This document shows, piece after piece, positions 16,877 to 25,988 of a stretch of DNA of 42,057 bases; within the stretch, counting starts at the first letter, position 1, and each line of letters starts with the position of its first letter. The stretch comes from SIG565 sp045656145 (GTDB lineage: Bacteria; Bacillota; Clostridia; Oscillospirales; Acutalibacteraceae), in assembly GCA_045656145.1 (NCBI GenBank), contig JAZOQP010000027.1, forward strand, positions 1 through 42,057, written 5' to 3'. The notes beneath the pieces are model-generated. The model saw only the letters and a list, made by a program, of their open reading frames with translations, was not told where the DNA came from and ran no database searches. Both the position numbers and the translations under genes were made by a program.

Positions 16877-17899
16877 TTACTCTTCGGCACTTGCGGTGGG
16901 GATTAATTCCTCAGCGTCAGCTTCATCTTTTGCTTCTTCGCCATTAATAACATTTTGATAAGCTAAAACCTTTTCTTCCTGCTGACTTACCTTTGCAGAA
17001 ATCACTCTGGCAACTATAAATGCAGAGATTGAAACTGCAGTAAGAACGGCTAAAACAATACCAATATTTATTATTTCATCAGCTACTGCAGAAATAGTAG
17101 GAGCGATTATATCGGCAGAGAATGGGATAAGGCCGATAATCATATCTAATAAAAATCCATTTAAGAATGCGCCTAATAAAAGGGTTGCGGCGGTACCTAT
17201 AAGGAAATCCACTCCAAGCCACATAAAGCCCTTGAATCTAGGCCAGCGGCATCCATAAATAAGCAAAGAAAGAATAGCAACCGCTACCCAAAGGGCAGTT
17301 GTAAACGCGCCGTTTCTTACATATTTTACGGTTTCAACAACCTGAGTATTTGTATTTTCTCCCAAAAGTTCTTTTGTATCAGGAAGCAAGGAAACAATTT
17401 TTTCGGCATTATCATCAACATTCTTTATAATTCCCGATTTGATTTCTTCCTTAACCTCTTCTACAGGGATATTATTAGGAATTTCTTCTTCCGGAACAAA
17501 CTTAAAAGCAATATCCGATAAAGCATCAATATTATTACCTGCAATTTCCTTAATAGCATCAGGTGTTAAATATTTCTGAACATCCCCATTTAATGATGCA
17601 TCAAACTCTTTAACATATAGCTCAATTACATCGCCAACCGCTTCGGTTTGCATAATTTCATTAATGGCTCCCACAGGAACACCATATTCACTCATGGCTG
17701 CCTCAATTCCCTCAGAATTACTGGCAAAGAGCTTTGCATAATCAATATTTGAAATTATTTTTTGGATAGTTTCGGGACGGGTTAGATTTGAAGCCGCCGA
17801 CACAACGGGAGATACAATAAGCATTGCCAACAACGCAACACTTAAAATAACAGCCAAAACAATTCCAAAAACATTACCAAGTATTTTTAGAGTTTTCAT
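16877..17899 (-). CDS. membrane protein of unknown function
   Basis: This 340-aa protein is not recognised. It has an N-terminal hydrophobic segment (about 9-35), a soluble, mostly acidic helical region (about 40-190) that should lie outside the cell, then three hydrophobic segments at about 195-215, 222-248 and 270-300, and a short acidic cytoplasmic tail ending in ASAEE. The ATG at 17899 is chosen because AAGGAG sits 8 bases upstream; a GTG at 17908 overlaps that site. The gene stands alone and is transcribed through the 278-bp structured element at 17919-18196, which ends only 8 bases before the ribosome-binding site. Confidence 0.8.
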   Translation of the reverse strand: MKTLKILGNVFGIVLAVILSVALLAMLIVSPVVSAASNLTRPETIQKIISNIDYAKLFASNSEGIEAAMSEYGVPVGAINEIMQTEAVGDVIELYVKEFDASLNGDVQKYLTPDAIKEIAGNNIDALSDIAFKFVPEEEIPNNIPVEEVKEEIKSGIIKNVDDNAEKIVSLLPDTKELLGENTNTQVVETVKYVRNGAFTTALWVAVAILSLLIYGCRWPRFKGFMWLGVDFLIGTAATLLLGAFLNGFLLDMIIGLIPFSADIIAPTISAVADEIINIGIVLAVLTAVSISAFIVARVISAKVSQQEEKVLAYQNVINGEEAKDEADAEELIPTASAEE

Positions 17900-17918
17900 T
17901 TTATCCACTCCTTATTGC

Positions 17919-18196
17919 ATAAGCAAACACGAATAATCCGAACCTGATTTTAGAGGCGGGATTTTCGTCTTTGCATTGTTAAAATACTCGTTAATCCATT
18001 AGGATTAACTGTGTTTTGTGCCTCGCACAGCCAAAAATCCCATTCCTATAAAATTCTGCGACCTAAAATGAGTAGAATTTAGAGTGATTTTTGGTGCGAA
18101 AGAGTTCGTAAGGCTAACGCCTACGAATGATGACAAGCCGAAAAGCGCCGAAATTATGCCGTTTTAGGCAAGTTCGGACTATTCGTGTTTGCTTAT
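17919..18196. repeat. 278-bp structured element with 25-bp terminal inverted repeats
   Basis: The left end (17919-17943) begins ATAAGCAAACACGAATA and is the reverse complement of the right end (18172-18196) in 24 of 25 positions. The inside holds further stems: AAAATAC-GTTAATCC / GGATTAAC-GTGTTTT, TGTGC/GCACA, CCAAAAATC/GATTTTTGG enclosing AAATTCT/AGAATTT, and TTCGTA-GGC / GCC-TACGAA. There is no ORF. It fills the leader of the membrane-protein gene, starting right at the -10 box on one side and ending just before the ribosome-binding site on the other. It could be a MITE-like element, a cis-regulatory RNA, or the first turned into the second. Confidence 0.8.
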
Positions 18197-18225
18197 ATCA
18201 TACCATATTACCAAAATAAAAGCAA
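18197..18225 (-). promoter_or_regulatory. promoter of the unknown membrane protein
   Basis: On the minus strand: TTGCTT (18220-18225), 17 bases ending in TGG, TATGAT (18197-18202). The -10 abuts the structured element, so the RNA would begin within its outer arm. Between 18226 and 18430 I see no further gene; the stretch is AT-rich apart from a GC-rich patch near 18350-18380. Confidence 0.65.
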
Positions 18226-18433
18226 CCTAAATTTATTTCCACTGCCCGCGCTATAAAAAAGTCTTGATTTTAAAATGCATTTTAGTTATAATAATGCTGT
18301 TGAATTTTTATGTTTATTCATTAATTAGATATATCTTAATTTTATTACCGCAGAGATTCGCGCGGAGCGCGGCTGCCCAAAGTTTAATTTTTTAAAATAT
18401 TTTCTTGACTTTATGTTTTATAATTTAATATAT

Positions 18434-18520
18434 GCACCTATGGCGGAACTGGCAGACGCGCTAGATTCAGGTTCTAGTCGGGGCAACTCGGTGCAGGTTC
18501 GATTCCTGTTAGGTGCACCA
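18434..18520 (+). tRNA. tRNA-Leu (CAG)
   Basis: An 87-nt tRNA with acceptor arms GCACCTA / TAGGTGC, discriminator A and encoded CCA. The anticodon loop TTCAGGT between CTAGA and TCTAG gives anticodon CAG (leucine, CUG codon). A long variable arm (CGGGGCAACTCGG region) is as expected for tRNA-Leu, and the T-arm is GGTTCGATTCC. A TATAAT at 18419-18424 lies about 10 bases upstream, but no well-spaced -35 is seen. Confidence 0.96.
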
Positions 18521-18554
18521 AAAAACTCCAAGTCTTAAAGACTTGGAGTTTTTG
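18521..18554. terminator. bidirectional terminator between tRNA-Leu and ntpK
   Basis: AAAAACTCCAAGTC / GACTTGGAGTTTTT form a perfect 14-bp stem with a short loop, directly after the CCA of tRNA-Leu and 17 bases beyond the convergent ntpK stop. It can end both transcripts. Confidence 0.92.
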
Positions 18555-18571
18555 CTTTTTTATTCACTAAA

Positions 18572-18997
18572 TTAAGCTAATGCTACCATACTAAATACTA
18601 AAGCGAAGAGGGCTACGGTTTCGCAAAGACCAACAACTGTGATATACTGCGAGAAGCCTTTTCCTGTTTCAGCAAGAGCATCGGCGCCTGCGGCACCTGC
18701 TTTACCCTGATATATAGCAGATACTGCCATTGCAAGACCCGAAGCAATACCAAGACCTAAAAGGAATGCGGGGTCGGCAGTTGATGCCTTCATCTGCTGC
18801 ATTAAAAGGAAGCCATAGATGGTCTGTGTTAAGGGAGCACCCGCAAAAACTGTAAGGATAAAGGGAGCAGCCTTATTATTCATATAGCACTTTTTCCAAG
18901 AGCCAATAGAAGCCTGACCTGCGATACCAATACCTATTGCCGAGCCAATAGCGGCAATACCCATAGATAGAGCTGTTGCTAATAAACCTAAATTCAT
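18572..18997 (-). CDS. ntpK: V-type ATPase subunit K (proteolipid)
   Basis: This 141-aa, four-helix (double hairpin) membrane proteolipid forms the rotor ring. The ion-site residues match those of the Na+-type Enterococcus hirae NtpK: Thr-Gln in PLTQTIYGF (first hairpin), Gln in IYQGKAGAAG, and the key Glu in LCETVAL (second hairpin). This suggests a Na+-coupled rotor, although ion choice needs experiment. It is the last gene of the operon, 18 bases after ntpI, with AAAGGAG upstream. Confidence 0.93.
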   Translation of the reverse strand: MNLGLLATALSMGIAAIGSAIGIGIAGQASIGSWKKCYMNNKAAPFILTVFAGAPLTQTIYGFLLMQQMKASTADPAFLLGLGIASGLAMAVSAIYQGKAGAAGADALAETGKGFSQYITVVGLCETVALFALVFSMVALA

Positions 18998-19015
18998 AAT
19001 AATTCTCCTTTATAT

Positions 19016-20923
19016 TTATTCTTCGAAGGGTTTAAATTTATGTCCACTCCACGACATATCGAGGTGTGAAGAAAATTCCAAAGTGTTAAGCCTTATACCG
19101 TGAACTATAACCGACAGTACATTTAATATCATATTAAGTCCATGCCCAAATACCAAAAGGACAATGGCTAATATCATAAACATAAAGTTGCCGAGAAGCG
19201 GACCTGCAAGTTCATTAACGGTTGCCGAAATTGCGGCTCCCGCAAGGCCTACTGCCCAAAGGCGTATATAAGAAACGATATCTGAAAAAACGTTTACAAC
19301 ACCTAACAATACCGACACTATATTGGTAAGGCTTGAAAGAATTGATTTTATTATACTTCCCTCATAGTTGGAGAATACAAAACTCAAAACAAAGCCTACC
19401 GCTATAAGCGCTATAGCAAGTGTTCCTACAGATACAGGTCCCAAAACTAATGAAAAACTAAATACTTTAGCATTCACAACAAGGCTTAATACAATATAAT
19501 AAATACCTATAAGCTGCAAAATTGAACCTATATCTCCTAACGCCTTTAAGGACTTTATATTTCTTGCGGCACCCTTTATATGAGCTACGGTAAGTTGCAC
19601 CAAAGCCAATGTAAAGCAAAGGATTTGAAGATTTTGTGCGGTTGTAAGTCCGTCAGTTCCGTTCATCCAGAAAGGATACCATATTTTATCGGCATAAACA
19701 TTGGATATTACGGGGACAGATAAGGCTTTAAGCCAAGCAGGCAACTGCTCGGGAGAAAGGCCAAACCAAGTGCACGTTAAGGTTCCCCAAAGTATAGTTG
19801 AAAGACCGAAAAGTCCTACCAATAAAAATACAGGCGATACCGTTTTTTTGGATATAAGAGATTTAATAACCGGTACAGCGGCAACCGCTGTGATTAAAAG
19901 ACCATAACCGCCATCGCCAAAGATGATACCGAAAAATATCAAAATAAACGATAAGAACCAACCCGAAATGTCATATTCAAAATATCCCGGAACGGTGCCC
20001 AAAAAATCGGTAAGCGGATAAATAAGGCTCACAAACTTATTGTTTTTAAGCTTTGTTGGAACATTATCCTCTTCGGTTGGGTCTTCGGATATGAGTCCCC
20101 AACTGTTTTCTTTTGCCGCCGCAGATAAAATTTCAAGCTTTTCAGCCTCAATATAACCTTTAAAATAGGCAACCGAAAGATTATTATCATTGCTTTCCGA
20201 TAAAATTTCATCTTCCATTCCAAGTTTAACAGTTTGAAACTCTATCTGCTTTAAAAGACTTTTTTCTGCATTTTTCAAAGCATTAAAGTTACTTGAAAAG
20301 GCATTGATTTTTTCTTGATTTTGGCTGATTTTTGCCGATAAATCAGAAATCTTCTGCTCAATTTCGGAATTTGAAAACTGCGGAAACTCAAAATGATAAT
20401 TTTCTAAAGAAGCAATGAGTTCTTTATCAGTTTCATCCTTTAAAATAACCGCAAATTTAACCGTTTGCTTGTTTTTTTGAATGGGAAGAATTGTTAAATC
20501 ATCGCTTAAGGTATTATACTCATTTTTAGGCATTTCATAAAGCGAAATGTTAACACCTTTTTGCTTTAGCGCTAAGATGCTTTCAGGCTCAACCTCTCCC
20601 CAGCCTTTAATTCTTTCTAATTCGGTTTTAAGGGATGCCACCTCATTTAATGCCGCCTTATTTTCTTCGGTTAAAGCCGATATTTCATTAGCTATTTCAA
20701 GCGCCTGATTATATGGCACATCTTTTTGATTTGCGCTTGATTTTCCAATATTAAAAATTGCATTTTGAATTAAAGAAAGGTTACCTTTGAGAAAATCGAT
20801 TTCCTCGCCAAAGCTTTCGCCCATTTCTATATGAATAAGACCTAATTTCCTTAATTTTTTAAGCGCTTCTTCCCTTTTGCCCGAAAGCATTATAAGGGAA
20901 ACTTTTTTCATAGGCACAATCAT
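19016..20923 (-). CDS. ntpI: V-type ATPase subunit I
   Basis: This 635-aa stator subunit corresponds to eukaryotic subunit a. The N-terminal half is soluble and coiled-coil rich (for example about 190-240), the C-terminal half has about seven membrane segments carrying the ion half-channels (SYIRLWAVGLAGAAIS, LVFGHGLNMILNVLSVIVHGIRL). The start is set at MIVPMKKVSL, where the ATG follows the ntpD stop by one base with AAAGGCAGG upstream; a longer frame would overlap ntpD further. Confidence 0.95.
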   Translation of the reverse strand: MIVPMKKVSLIMLSGKREEALKKLRKLGLIHIEMGESFGEEIDFLKGNLSLIQNAIFNIGKSSANQKDVPYNQALEIANEISALTEENKAALNEVASLKTELERIKGWGEVEPESILALKQKGVNISLYEMPKNEYNTLSDDLTILPIQKNKQTVKFAVILKDETDKELIASLENYHFEFPQFSNSEIEQKISDLSAKISQNQEKINAFSSNFNALKNAEKSLLKQIEFQTVKLGMEDEILSESNDNNLSVAYFKGYIEAEKLEILSAAAKENSWGLISEDPTEEDNVPTKLKNNKFVSLIYPLTDFLGTVPGYFEYDISGWFLSFILIFFGIIFGDGGYGLLITAVAAVPVIKSLISKKTVSPVFLLVGLFGLSTILWGTLTCTWFGLSPEQLPAWLKALSVPVISNVYADKIWYPFWMNGTDGLTTAQNLQILCFTLALVQLTVAHIKGAARNIKSLKALGDIGSILQLIGIYYIVLSLVVNAKVFSFSLVLGPVSVGTLAIALIAVGFVLSFVFSNYEGSIIKSILSSLTNIVSVLLGVVNVFSDIVSYIRLWAVGLAGAAISATVNELAGPLLGNFMFMILAIVLLVFGHGLNMILNVLSVIVHGIRLNTLEFSSHLDMSWSGHKFKPFEE

Positions 20924-20924
20924 C

Positions 20925-21551
20925 TTAAATAACCTGCCTTTCGGAAAAATCTGCACTCTTTTGCGCTAACTTTCGCTTGGAAATTTTGGAGCGCACAACG
21001 GCACTTACCTGCTGGTCCGCCATATAGATAGAGATTTTCTTTATATTTTCTTTGGTTTCGGGTATTTTAACCTTTTCAAACAGATTTACTCTTTGCGAAG
21101 TTGCGAGAAGTTCCTTCTCCAAGAGTTTTACCTGCTGCTCTAACACCTCTGCTTCCAAATCGAAAAGCATTGCCTTCTCCATATGATTTGCGGCTATATC
21201 TACCCAAAGCGGTGTTTCATACAAATCATATTCCTGTCTTTCAAAATCGGCTCCTTTAAAAACGGGAATATCAACACCCGCTATATTTCCAACACCCTTT
21301 TGGATATTGCTAACCGATATTATATTTTGAGGAAAGGCTTTTTTTTCACTAAAAACAGCTATCCAAGAAGAAAAGTTTCTTTCGAGTTCTTCCTTTTTCT
21401 TTAAGGTTTCCCTCGCCTTTTCCTCAATGGCTCTGATTTCGGTTTGAAGTTGTTGCTTTTTAAGGGTTAGAGTAGGCAAATATCTTTGATACATTTTTAA
21501 CGCATCTTTTTGTAACCTTAATTCATTTTTGGTTAATTTGATTTTTGCCAA
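20925..21551 (-). CDS. ntpD: V-type ATPase subunit D
   Basis: This 208-aa subunit of the central rotor stalk opens with the family signature KLTKNELRLQKDALKMYQRYLPTL-type N-terminus and ends with a long antiparallel coiled-coil helix (VNLFEKVKIPETKENIKKI). It couples ATP hydrolysis in A3B3 to rotation of the K ring. It is 3 bases from ntpB and nearly abuts ntpI. Confidence 0.95.
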   Translation of the reverse strand: MAKIKLTKNELRLQKDALKMYQRYLPTLTLKKQQLQTEIRAIEEKARETLKKKEELERNFSSWIAVFSEKKAFPQNIISVSNIQKGVGNIAGVDIPVFKGADFERQEYDLYETPLWVDIAANHMEKAMLFDLEAEVLEQQVKLLEKELLATSQRVNLFEKVKIPETKENIKKISIYMADQQVSAVVRSKISKRKLAQKSADFSERQVI

Positions 21552-21554
21552 ATT

Positions 21555-22853
21555 TTATTTCCCCCTAGGCCAGAATTCATCAGTAAGGTCTGATTTTATT
21601 CCCGTTTCATCCTTTTCAAAACAGTCGGCAAGAATTTCCCAGCCAATATCTAATGCCTCTTCAAGCGAAATATTAATAGATAAATCCATTAATCTGTTTT
21701 CGAAAAGTTCACCATATTTAAGGAGTTTTTCATCCCATCGGCTCATTGAGAAGCCCATATTTTTCTTCTCAATAGTTTCTTTATAAGCCGAATACATACG
21801 AATCATAGCATCCATCAAAGCGCGATGGTCTTTACGGGTTTTACCGTTTACATTCTGCTTAAGACGGGATAGCGAGCCGAACGGCTCAATTCTTCCGCCC
21901 TTAAGATAATACTGCCCCTCGGTAATATATCCTGTATTATCGGGTACGGGATGTGTTACATCATCGCCGGGCATTGTTGTAACGGCTAAAACTGTTACCG
22001 AGCCTGAATTTGCAAAGTCAACTGCCTTTTCATAACGAGAGGCAAGCTGAGAATAAAGATCGCCCGGATATCCGCGGTTTGAAGGAACCTGCTCTTGAGT
22101 GATGGCTATTTCCTTCATAGCATCGGCAAAGTTTGTCATATCGGTTAGGAGAACTAATACATCCTTATCCTGTAAAGCAAACTGCTCTGCTACTGCCAAA
22201 GCCATATCAGGTATCATCATACATTCAACGGTGGGGTCAGATGCGGTATGAATAAACATAACCGTTTTGCTTAAAGCGCCTCCGTTTGAAAGTTCTTCCT
22301 TAAAATAAAGGAAATCATCATACTTAAGACCCATTCCACCAAGCACGATTACATCGGCTTCAGCCTGAAGGGCTATTCTTGCTAACAACTGGTTATATGG
22401 CTCGCCCGAAATTGAGAAAATGGGGAGCTTTTGAGAAACTACCAATGTGTTAAACATATCTATCATTGGGATGTTTGTTCTAAGCATTCGGTTAGCAAGA
22501 ATTCTCTTTGTGGGGTTAACCGAAGGTCCGCCTATATTGGTCATATTTTCGGTAAGTTTCGGTCCCTTATCTCTGGGCTCTCCCGAACCGTTGAAGATAC
22601 GGCCTAAAAGGTCATCGCTGAAAGACACGCGCATTTCTTTACCTAAAAAGCGCACCTCATCGCCGGTTGACACACCCTGTCCGCCTGAAAAAACCTGAAG
22701 AGAAACAATATCTCCATCGATTTTATTAACCGATGCCAAAGACTCTCCAAAACGAGTGGTAATCTTGGCTAATTCGTTATATCTTACATCCTTAGCCTTT
22801 ACCGTTATAACGTTACCTGTTATGGATTCAATTCGGTTATAAACTTTATTCAT
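21555..22853 (-). CDS. ntpB: V-type ATPase subunit B (regulatory)
   Basis: This 432-aa non-catalytic nucleotide-binding subunit of the A3B3 head lacks a proper P-loop (PIFSISGEPYNQLLARI occupies that place) but keeps MDMFNTL-, MIPDMAL- and the PSNRGYPGDLYSQLASRYEKA block typical of V-type B subunits. It is slightly shorter than the usual 455-465 residues. It lies 2 bases downstream of ntpA. Confidence 0.97.
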   Translation of the reverse strand: MNKVYNRIESITGNVITVKAKDVRYNELAKITTRFGESLASVNKIDGDIVSLQVFSGGQGVSTGDEVRFLGKEMRVSFSDDLLGRIFNGSGEPRDKGPKLTENMTNIGGPSVNPTKRILANRMLRTNIPMIDMFNTLVVSQKLPIFSISGEPYNQLLARIALQAEADVIVLGGMGLKYDDFLYFKEELSNGGALSKTVMFIHTASDPTVECMMIPDMALAVAEQFALQDKDVLVLLTDMTNFADAMKEIAITQEQVPSNRGYPGDLYSQLASRYEKAVDFANSGSVTVLAVTTMPGDDVTHPVPDNTGYITEGQYYLKGGRIEPFGSLSRLKQNVNGKTRKDHRALMDAMIRMYSAYKETIEKKNMGFSMSRWDEKLLKYGELFENRLMDLSINISLEEALDIGWEILADCFEKDETGIKSDLTDEFWPRGK

Positions 22854-22855
22854 TC

Positions 22856-24625
22856 TTACTCACCGCCCTTTAATAAAAGTTCCGCCTTTTTAGTGATTAC
22901 ACCATTGCCTTCATTATAAAGCGCATCTATTTGCGCCTCGGCTTCCTTAAAGGCATCGCTTAAAAATTCAGTATAGTTAAAATCTATAAATCTTTGGCGC
23001 ATCTTATTGAAGAACACGCGAGATTCATCCTTGCTTTCAAGTGAATAATCACTGCCAAGAACATATATTAGCTTATCAACAACATAGCGTTGACGCGCCG
23101 TTGTAGAGTTTGCATCGATTAAATCGAATGAATTTTGTTGCAAATAAACCGCATCAAGCATTTCAGATTTAAGGAAAGTTATATAGTCATAAAGGGTTGT
23201 TCCCTCTTCGCCGATAACCTTCATCATTGAACCGATTTCATCGCCCTCTAAAAGAAGACTCTTGCAATATTCCGATTTATCGGTATCGATAACGCTTTTA
23301 TATTTCGACCAAGAAATAAGGGGGTCAATAGCGGGATATTTTCTGGCATCGGAACGCTCACGCGAAAGGCCATGGAAAGCGCCAACAACCTTTAGCGTTG
23401 CCTGTGTTACAGGCTCTTCAAAGTTACCGCCCGCAGGAGATACTGTACCGCCGATTGTTACCGAACCAAAGCTGCCATCAGGCAAGCGAACATAACCTGC
23501 TCTTTCATAAAATGCCGCAATATAAGATTCAAGGTAAGCCGGGAAAGCTTCTTCTCCGGGTATTTCCTCAAGTCTGCCTGACATTTCTCTAAGCGCCTGA
23601 GCCCAACGCGAAGTTGAATCGGCAAGAAGCAAAACATTAAGTCCCATTTGCCTATAATATTCAGCGAGGGTTACCGAGGTGTAAACCGAGGCTTCTCGCG
23701 ACGCTACAGGCATTGAAGAGGTGTTACATATAATAATGGTACGTTCCATAAGCGAACGACCGGTTTTTGGGTCGATAAGTTCGGGGAACTCGGTAATGGT
23801 TTCTACTACCTCGCCCGCACGCTCGCCGCAAGCCGCAATAATAACAATATCTACATCGGCATACTTTGAAGTTGTATGCTGTAAAACGGTTTTACCTGCA
23901 CCGAAGGGTCCGGGTGTGCAATAGGTTCCTCCCTTAGCAACAGGGAAAAAGGAATCCACTAATCTAACCTTGGTTTCCATTGTTTCTTTTGGAGCAAGTC
24001 TTTCGCTATAGCACCTGATTGCTTTTTTTACAGGCCAATTAAAAGACATTGAAACGGGGTATTCTCTACCCTTTTCATCGGTAATAGTGGCAATTTTTTC
24101 ATCAACAGTATATTCGCCCTTTTCGGCAATCCAACTTAAAGTATAGCTTCCGAGAAGATAAAACGGAATAAATATTTTATGGGTAAACGGTCCTTCGGGA
24201 ACGGAGCCTATATATTCGCCCGCGCGGAAGGTATCTCCCACCTTTGCAGTAGGGGTAAATTCCCATTTTTTCTCGGTATCAAGTCCTTCAGAATAGATAC
24301 CTCTCTCCAAAAACCAACCTGCTCTTTCGGCCAATTCTTCGAGGGGATTTTGAAGTCCGTCATAAACCTGACCTAAAAGACCGGGGCCAAGTTTAGCCGA
24401 AAGCATTTCGCCTGTAAACTCAACCTCATCGCCATATTTAATGCCGCCCGTCATTTCATAAACCTGAATTTGAGCAACATTTCCGCGAATACGGATAACC
24501 TCACTTTTAAGCGCGGTACCATCAACCAAAACATAGCATATTTCGTTCATAGAAACATTTCCGCTGAACTCAACCGATACTAAGTTTCCATTAATGCTTA
24601 TAACCTTACCTTTATTTTCGGTCAT
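22856..24625 (-). CDS. ntpA: V-type ATPase subunit A (catalytic)
   Basis: This 589-aa catalytic subunit has Walker A GPFGAGKT (239-246), followed by the acidic catalytic region ACGERAGEV, ADSTSRWAQALREMSGRLEEIPGEE and the non-homologous insert (about 110-200) that separates V/A-type A from F-type beta. The ATG overlaps the upstream DUF2764 gene by 4 bases (ATGA), showing translational coupling. Confidence 0.97.
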   Translation of the reverse strand: MTENKGKVISINGNLVSVEFSGNVSMNEICYVLVDGTALKSEVIRIRGNVAQIQVYEMTGGIKYGDEVEFTGEMLSAKLGPGLLGQVYDGLQNPLEELAERAGWFLERGIYSEGLDTEKKWEFTPTAKVGDTFRAGEYIGSVPEGPFTHKIFIPFYLLGSYTLSWIAEKGEYTVDEKIATITDEKGREYPVSMSFNWPVKKAIRCYSERLAPKETMETKVRLVDSFFPVAKGGTYCTPGPFGAGKTVLQHTTSKYADVDIVIIAACGERAGEVVETITEFPELIDPKTGRSLMERTIIICNTSSMPVASREASVYTSVTLAEYYRQMGLNVLLLADSTSRWAQALREMSGRLEEIPGEEAFPAYLESYIAAFYERAGYVRLPDGSFGSVTIGGTVSPAGGNFEEPVTQATLKVVGAFHGLSRERSDARKYPAIDPLISWSKYKSVIDTDKSEYCKSLLLEGDEIGSMMKVIGEEGTTLYDYITFLKSEMLDAVYLQQNSFDLIDANSTTARQRYVVDKLIYVLGSDYSLESKDESRVFFNKMRQRFIDFNYTEFLSDAFKEAEAQIDALYNEGNGVITKKAELLLKGGE

Positions 24626-25188
24626 AATGTTTCCTCCCGTTTTTCTGCATTCATAATCGAATTATAAATATTTTTATAAGAGTTTCTTCCCTCTTGTTCA
24701 TCAAACTTTCTTATTCTTGAAAGCAAATCGAGTTTTAATGAATAATAAAAAAGATATTCCTCGGAGAAAGAGTCCATAGGTCTTAGAGTTTCCAAAAACT
24801 CTAAGCGGTAATTATTTAAAAGCTTTTCAGCCTCCATTGGACTTTCCATCTCTGCAGCCGCAGAGGCAACCTGCATAATTTTTTTATCAATTTGGGTTGC
24901 TTGTGCATTTTCGGCGCTAAATGAAATTTTCATTTTGCTCGCTCTAACACTAGCTAAAGTAAGCCTTAATGCTTTTTCCGCCTCATTCCATCCATTTAAA
25001 ACTGAAGAAGATGAAACGCTGTAATCCTTCGGCGTGTTAACAGAAGAATTTTTCAGTTCTTCAAAGGTCTTTTCATTAAGAGCGTTTTCGCAAAGCCCCA
25101 AAAAAGTTTCCTTACTTATTGGAAGCGGCATATTTTCAGCAAGTCCATCAAGAGATGGCAACTGAGAAATCAAATAATATTCTGCCAT
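24622..25188 (-). CDS. DUF2764-type V-ATPase operon protein
   Basis: This 188-aa protein starts AEYYLISQLPSLDGLAENM, resembling the DUF2764 proteins encoded between the E and A subunits of V-type ATPases of Chlamydia, spirochaetes and Bacteroidetes. It is mostly helical with no membrane segment. Because the operon has no gene for the usual subunits C, F, G or H, this protein may take the socket role of subunit C; that is inference from position. It overlaps ntpA by 4 bases and sits 2 bases after ntpE. The family call rests on the N-terminal pattern and the gene order. Confidence 0.75.
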   Translation of the reverse strand: MAEYYLISQLPSLDGLAENMPLPISKETFLGLCENALNEKTFEELKNSSVNTPKDYSVSSSSVLNGWNEAEKALRLTLASVRASKMKISFSAENAQATQIDKKIMQVASAAAEMESPMEAEKLLNNYRLEFLETLRPMDSFSEEYLFYYSLKLDLLSRIRKFDEQEGRNSYKNIYNSIMNAEKREETL

Positions 25189-25190
25189 AA

Positions 25191-25799
25191 TTACTCAGCC
25201 TCTTTCAATAGTGCTGTGATTTTAGGACTTAAATAGTTAGATAGCATATCCACAACCGAATCAAATGAATAATCATAGAAAACTTCGCCGTTATTAACCG
25301 AAATTCTGAATCCGCCATCGAAGTTATCATTAGCTTTAAGGGTAATGCCCGAAAGCATTTTATCATTAAGAGCAGATAAAAGTTCTCTTTCTATCGCCTC
25401 TAAATCCTTAGCATTCAAAATAACCGAAAGTTCATTGCTATCATTCTTTTCTATCCAGTTTTCCACCGACTTCACTATAAGTGATGAAAGATTTTCATTA
25501 GAAATTCCTTCGGCAGTTTTAACCGATAAAATCACATTTAATTCTCTTGTAACACTTTCTCTAAAGGAAATGAGGAGGTTTCTTCCCGCCTGGCGAATAG
25601 CCTCTTCACCGCTCTTTATAAATCTCTCATTTTCTTCTTTAGCCTTTTGGATAATCTCTTCAGATTTTTTGGTGGCTTCAGCAATAATTTCTTCGGCTTT
25701 TTTATTAGCTTCATCAATTATGTTTTGAGCCTGTGTCTCAGCTGTTTCTACTCCATCCTTTTTAATCTGCTCGATAAGTTCTTTTAATTGAATTTCCAT
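25191..25799 (-). CDS. ntpE: V-type ATPase subunit E
   Basis: This 202-aa peripheral-stalk subunit has an N-terminal right-handed coiled coil rich in Glu/Lys/Ala (about residues 1-75, with AEEIIAEATKKSEEIIQKAKEEN) and a globular C-terminal domain (IERELLSALNDKM, DGGFRISVNNGEVFYDYSFDSVVD) typical of V-type E. It is the first gene of the operon, with AAAGGAG 7 bases before the ATG and a promoter at 25859-25887. Confidence 0.92.
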   Translation of the reverse strand: MEIQLKELIEQIKKDGVETAETQAQNIIDEANKKAEEIIAEATKKSEEIIQKAKEENERFIKSGEEAIRQAGRNLLISFRESVTRELNVILSVKTAEGISNENLSSLIVKSVENWIEKNDSNELSVILNAKDLEAIERELLSALNDKMLSGITLKANDNFDGGFRISVNNGEVFYDYSFDSVVDMLSNYLSPKITALLKEAE

Positions 25800-25858
25800 G
25801 ATACTTCTCCTTTAATATAAAAGTACACTTTAAATATAATAAATATATATACGAATTT

Positions 25859-25887
25859 AGTATATCGCGAATTTATTAAATTTTCAA
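25859..25887 (-). promoter_or_regulatory. promoter of the V-type ATPase operon
   Basis: On the minus strand: TTGAAA (25882-25887), 17 bases, TATACT (25859-25864). The leader is about 55 bases and AT-rich. All seven genes downstream are spaced 18 bases or less, so one transcript is expected, ending at 18521-18554. Confidence 0.7.
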
Positions 25888-25988
25888 GAAAAATTTGCAA
25901 ATTTTTTGGAAAATAAAATTGTTTGTTTTCATGTAATAATAAGCACCCTTATCAAGCGCCTGAAAAGCAACTAAAATAAGGAAAAATC

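Noticed and set aside
18403..18424. TTGACT plus TATAAT as the tRNA-Leu promoter
   Set aside because: The spacing is only 8 bases; the TATAAT alone is plausible but a matching -35 is not seen.
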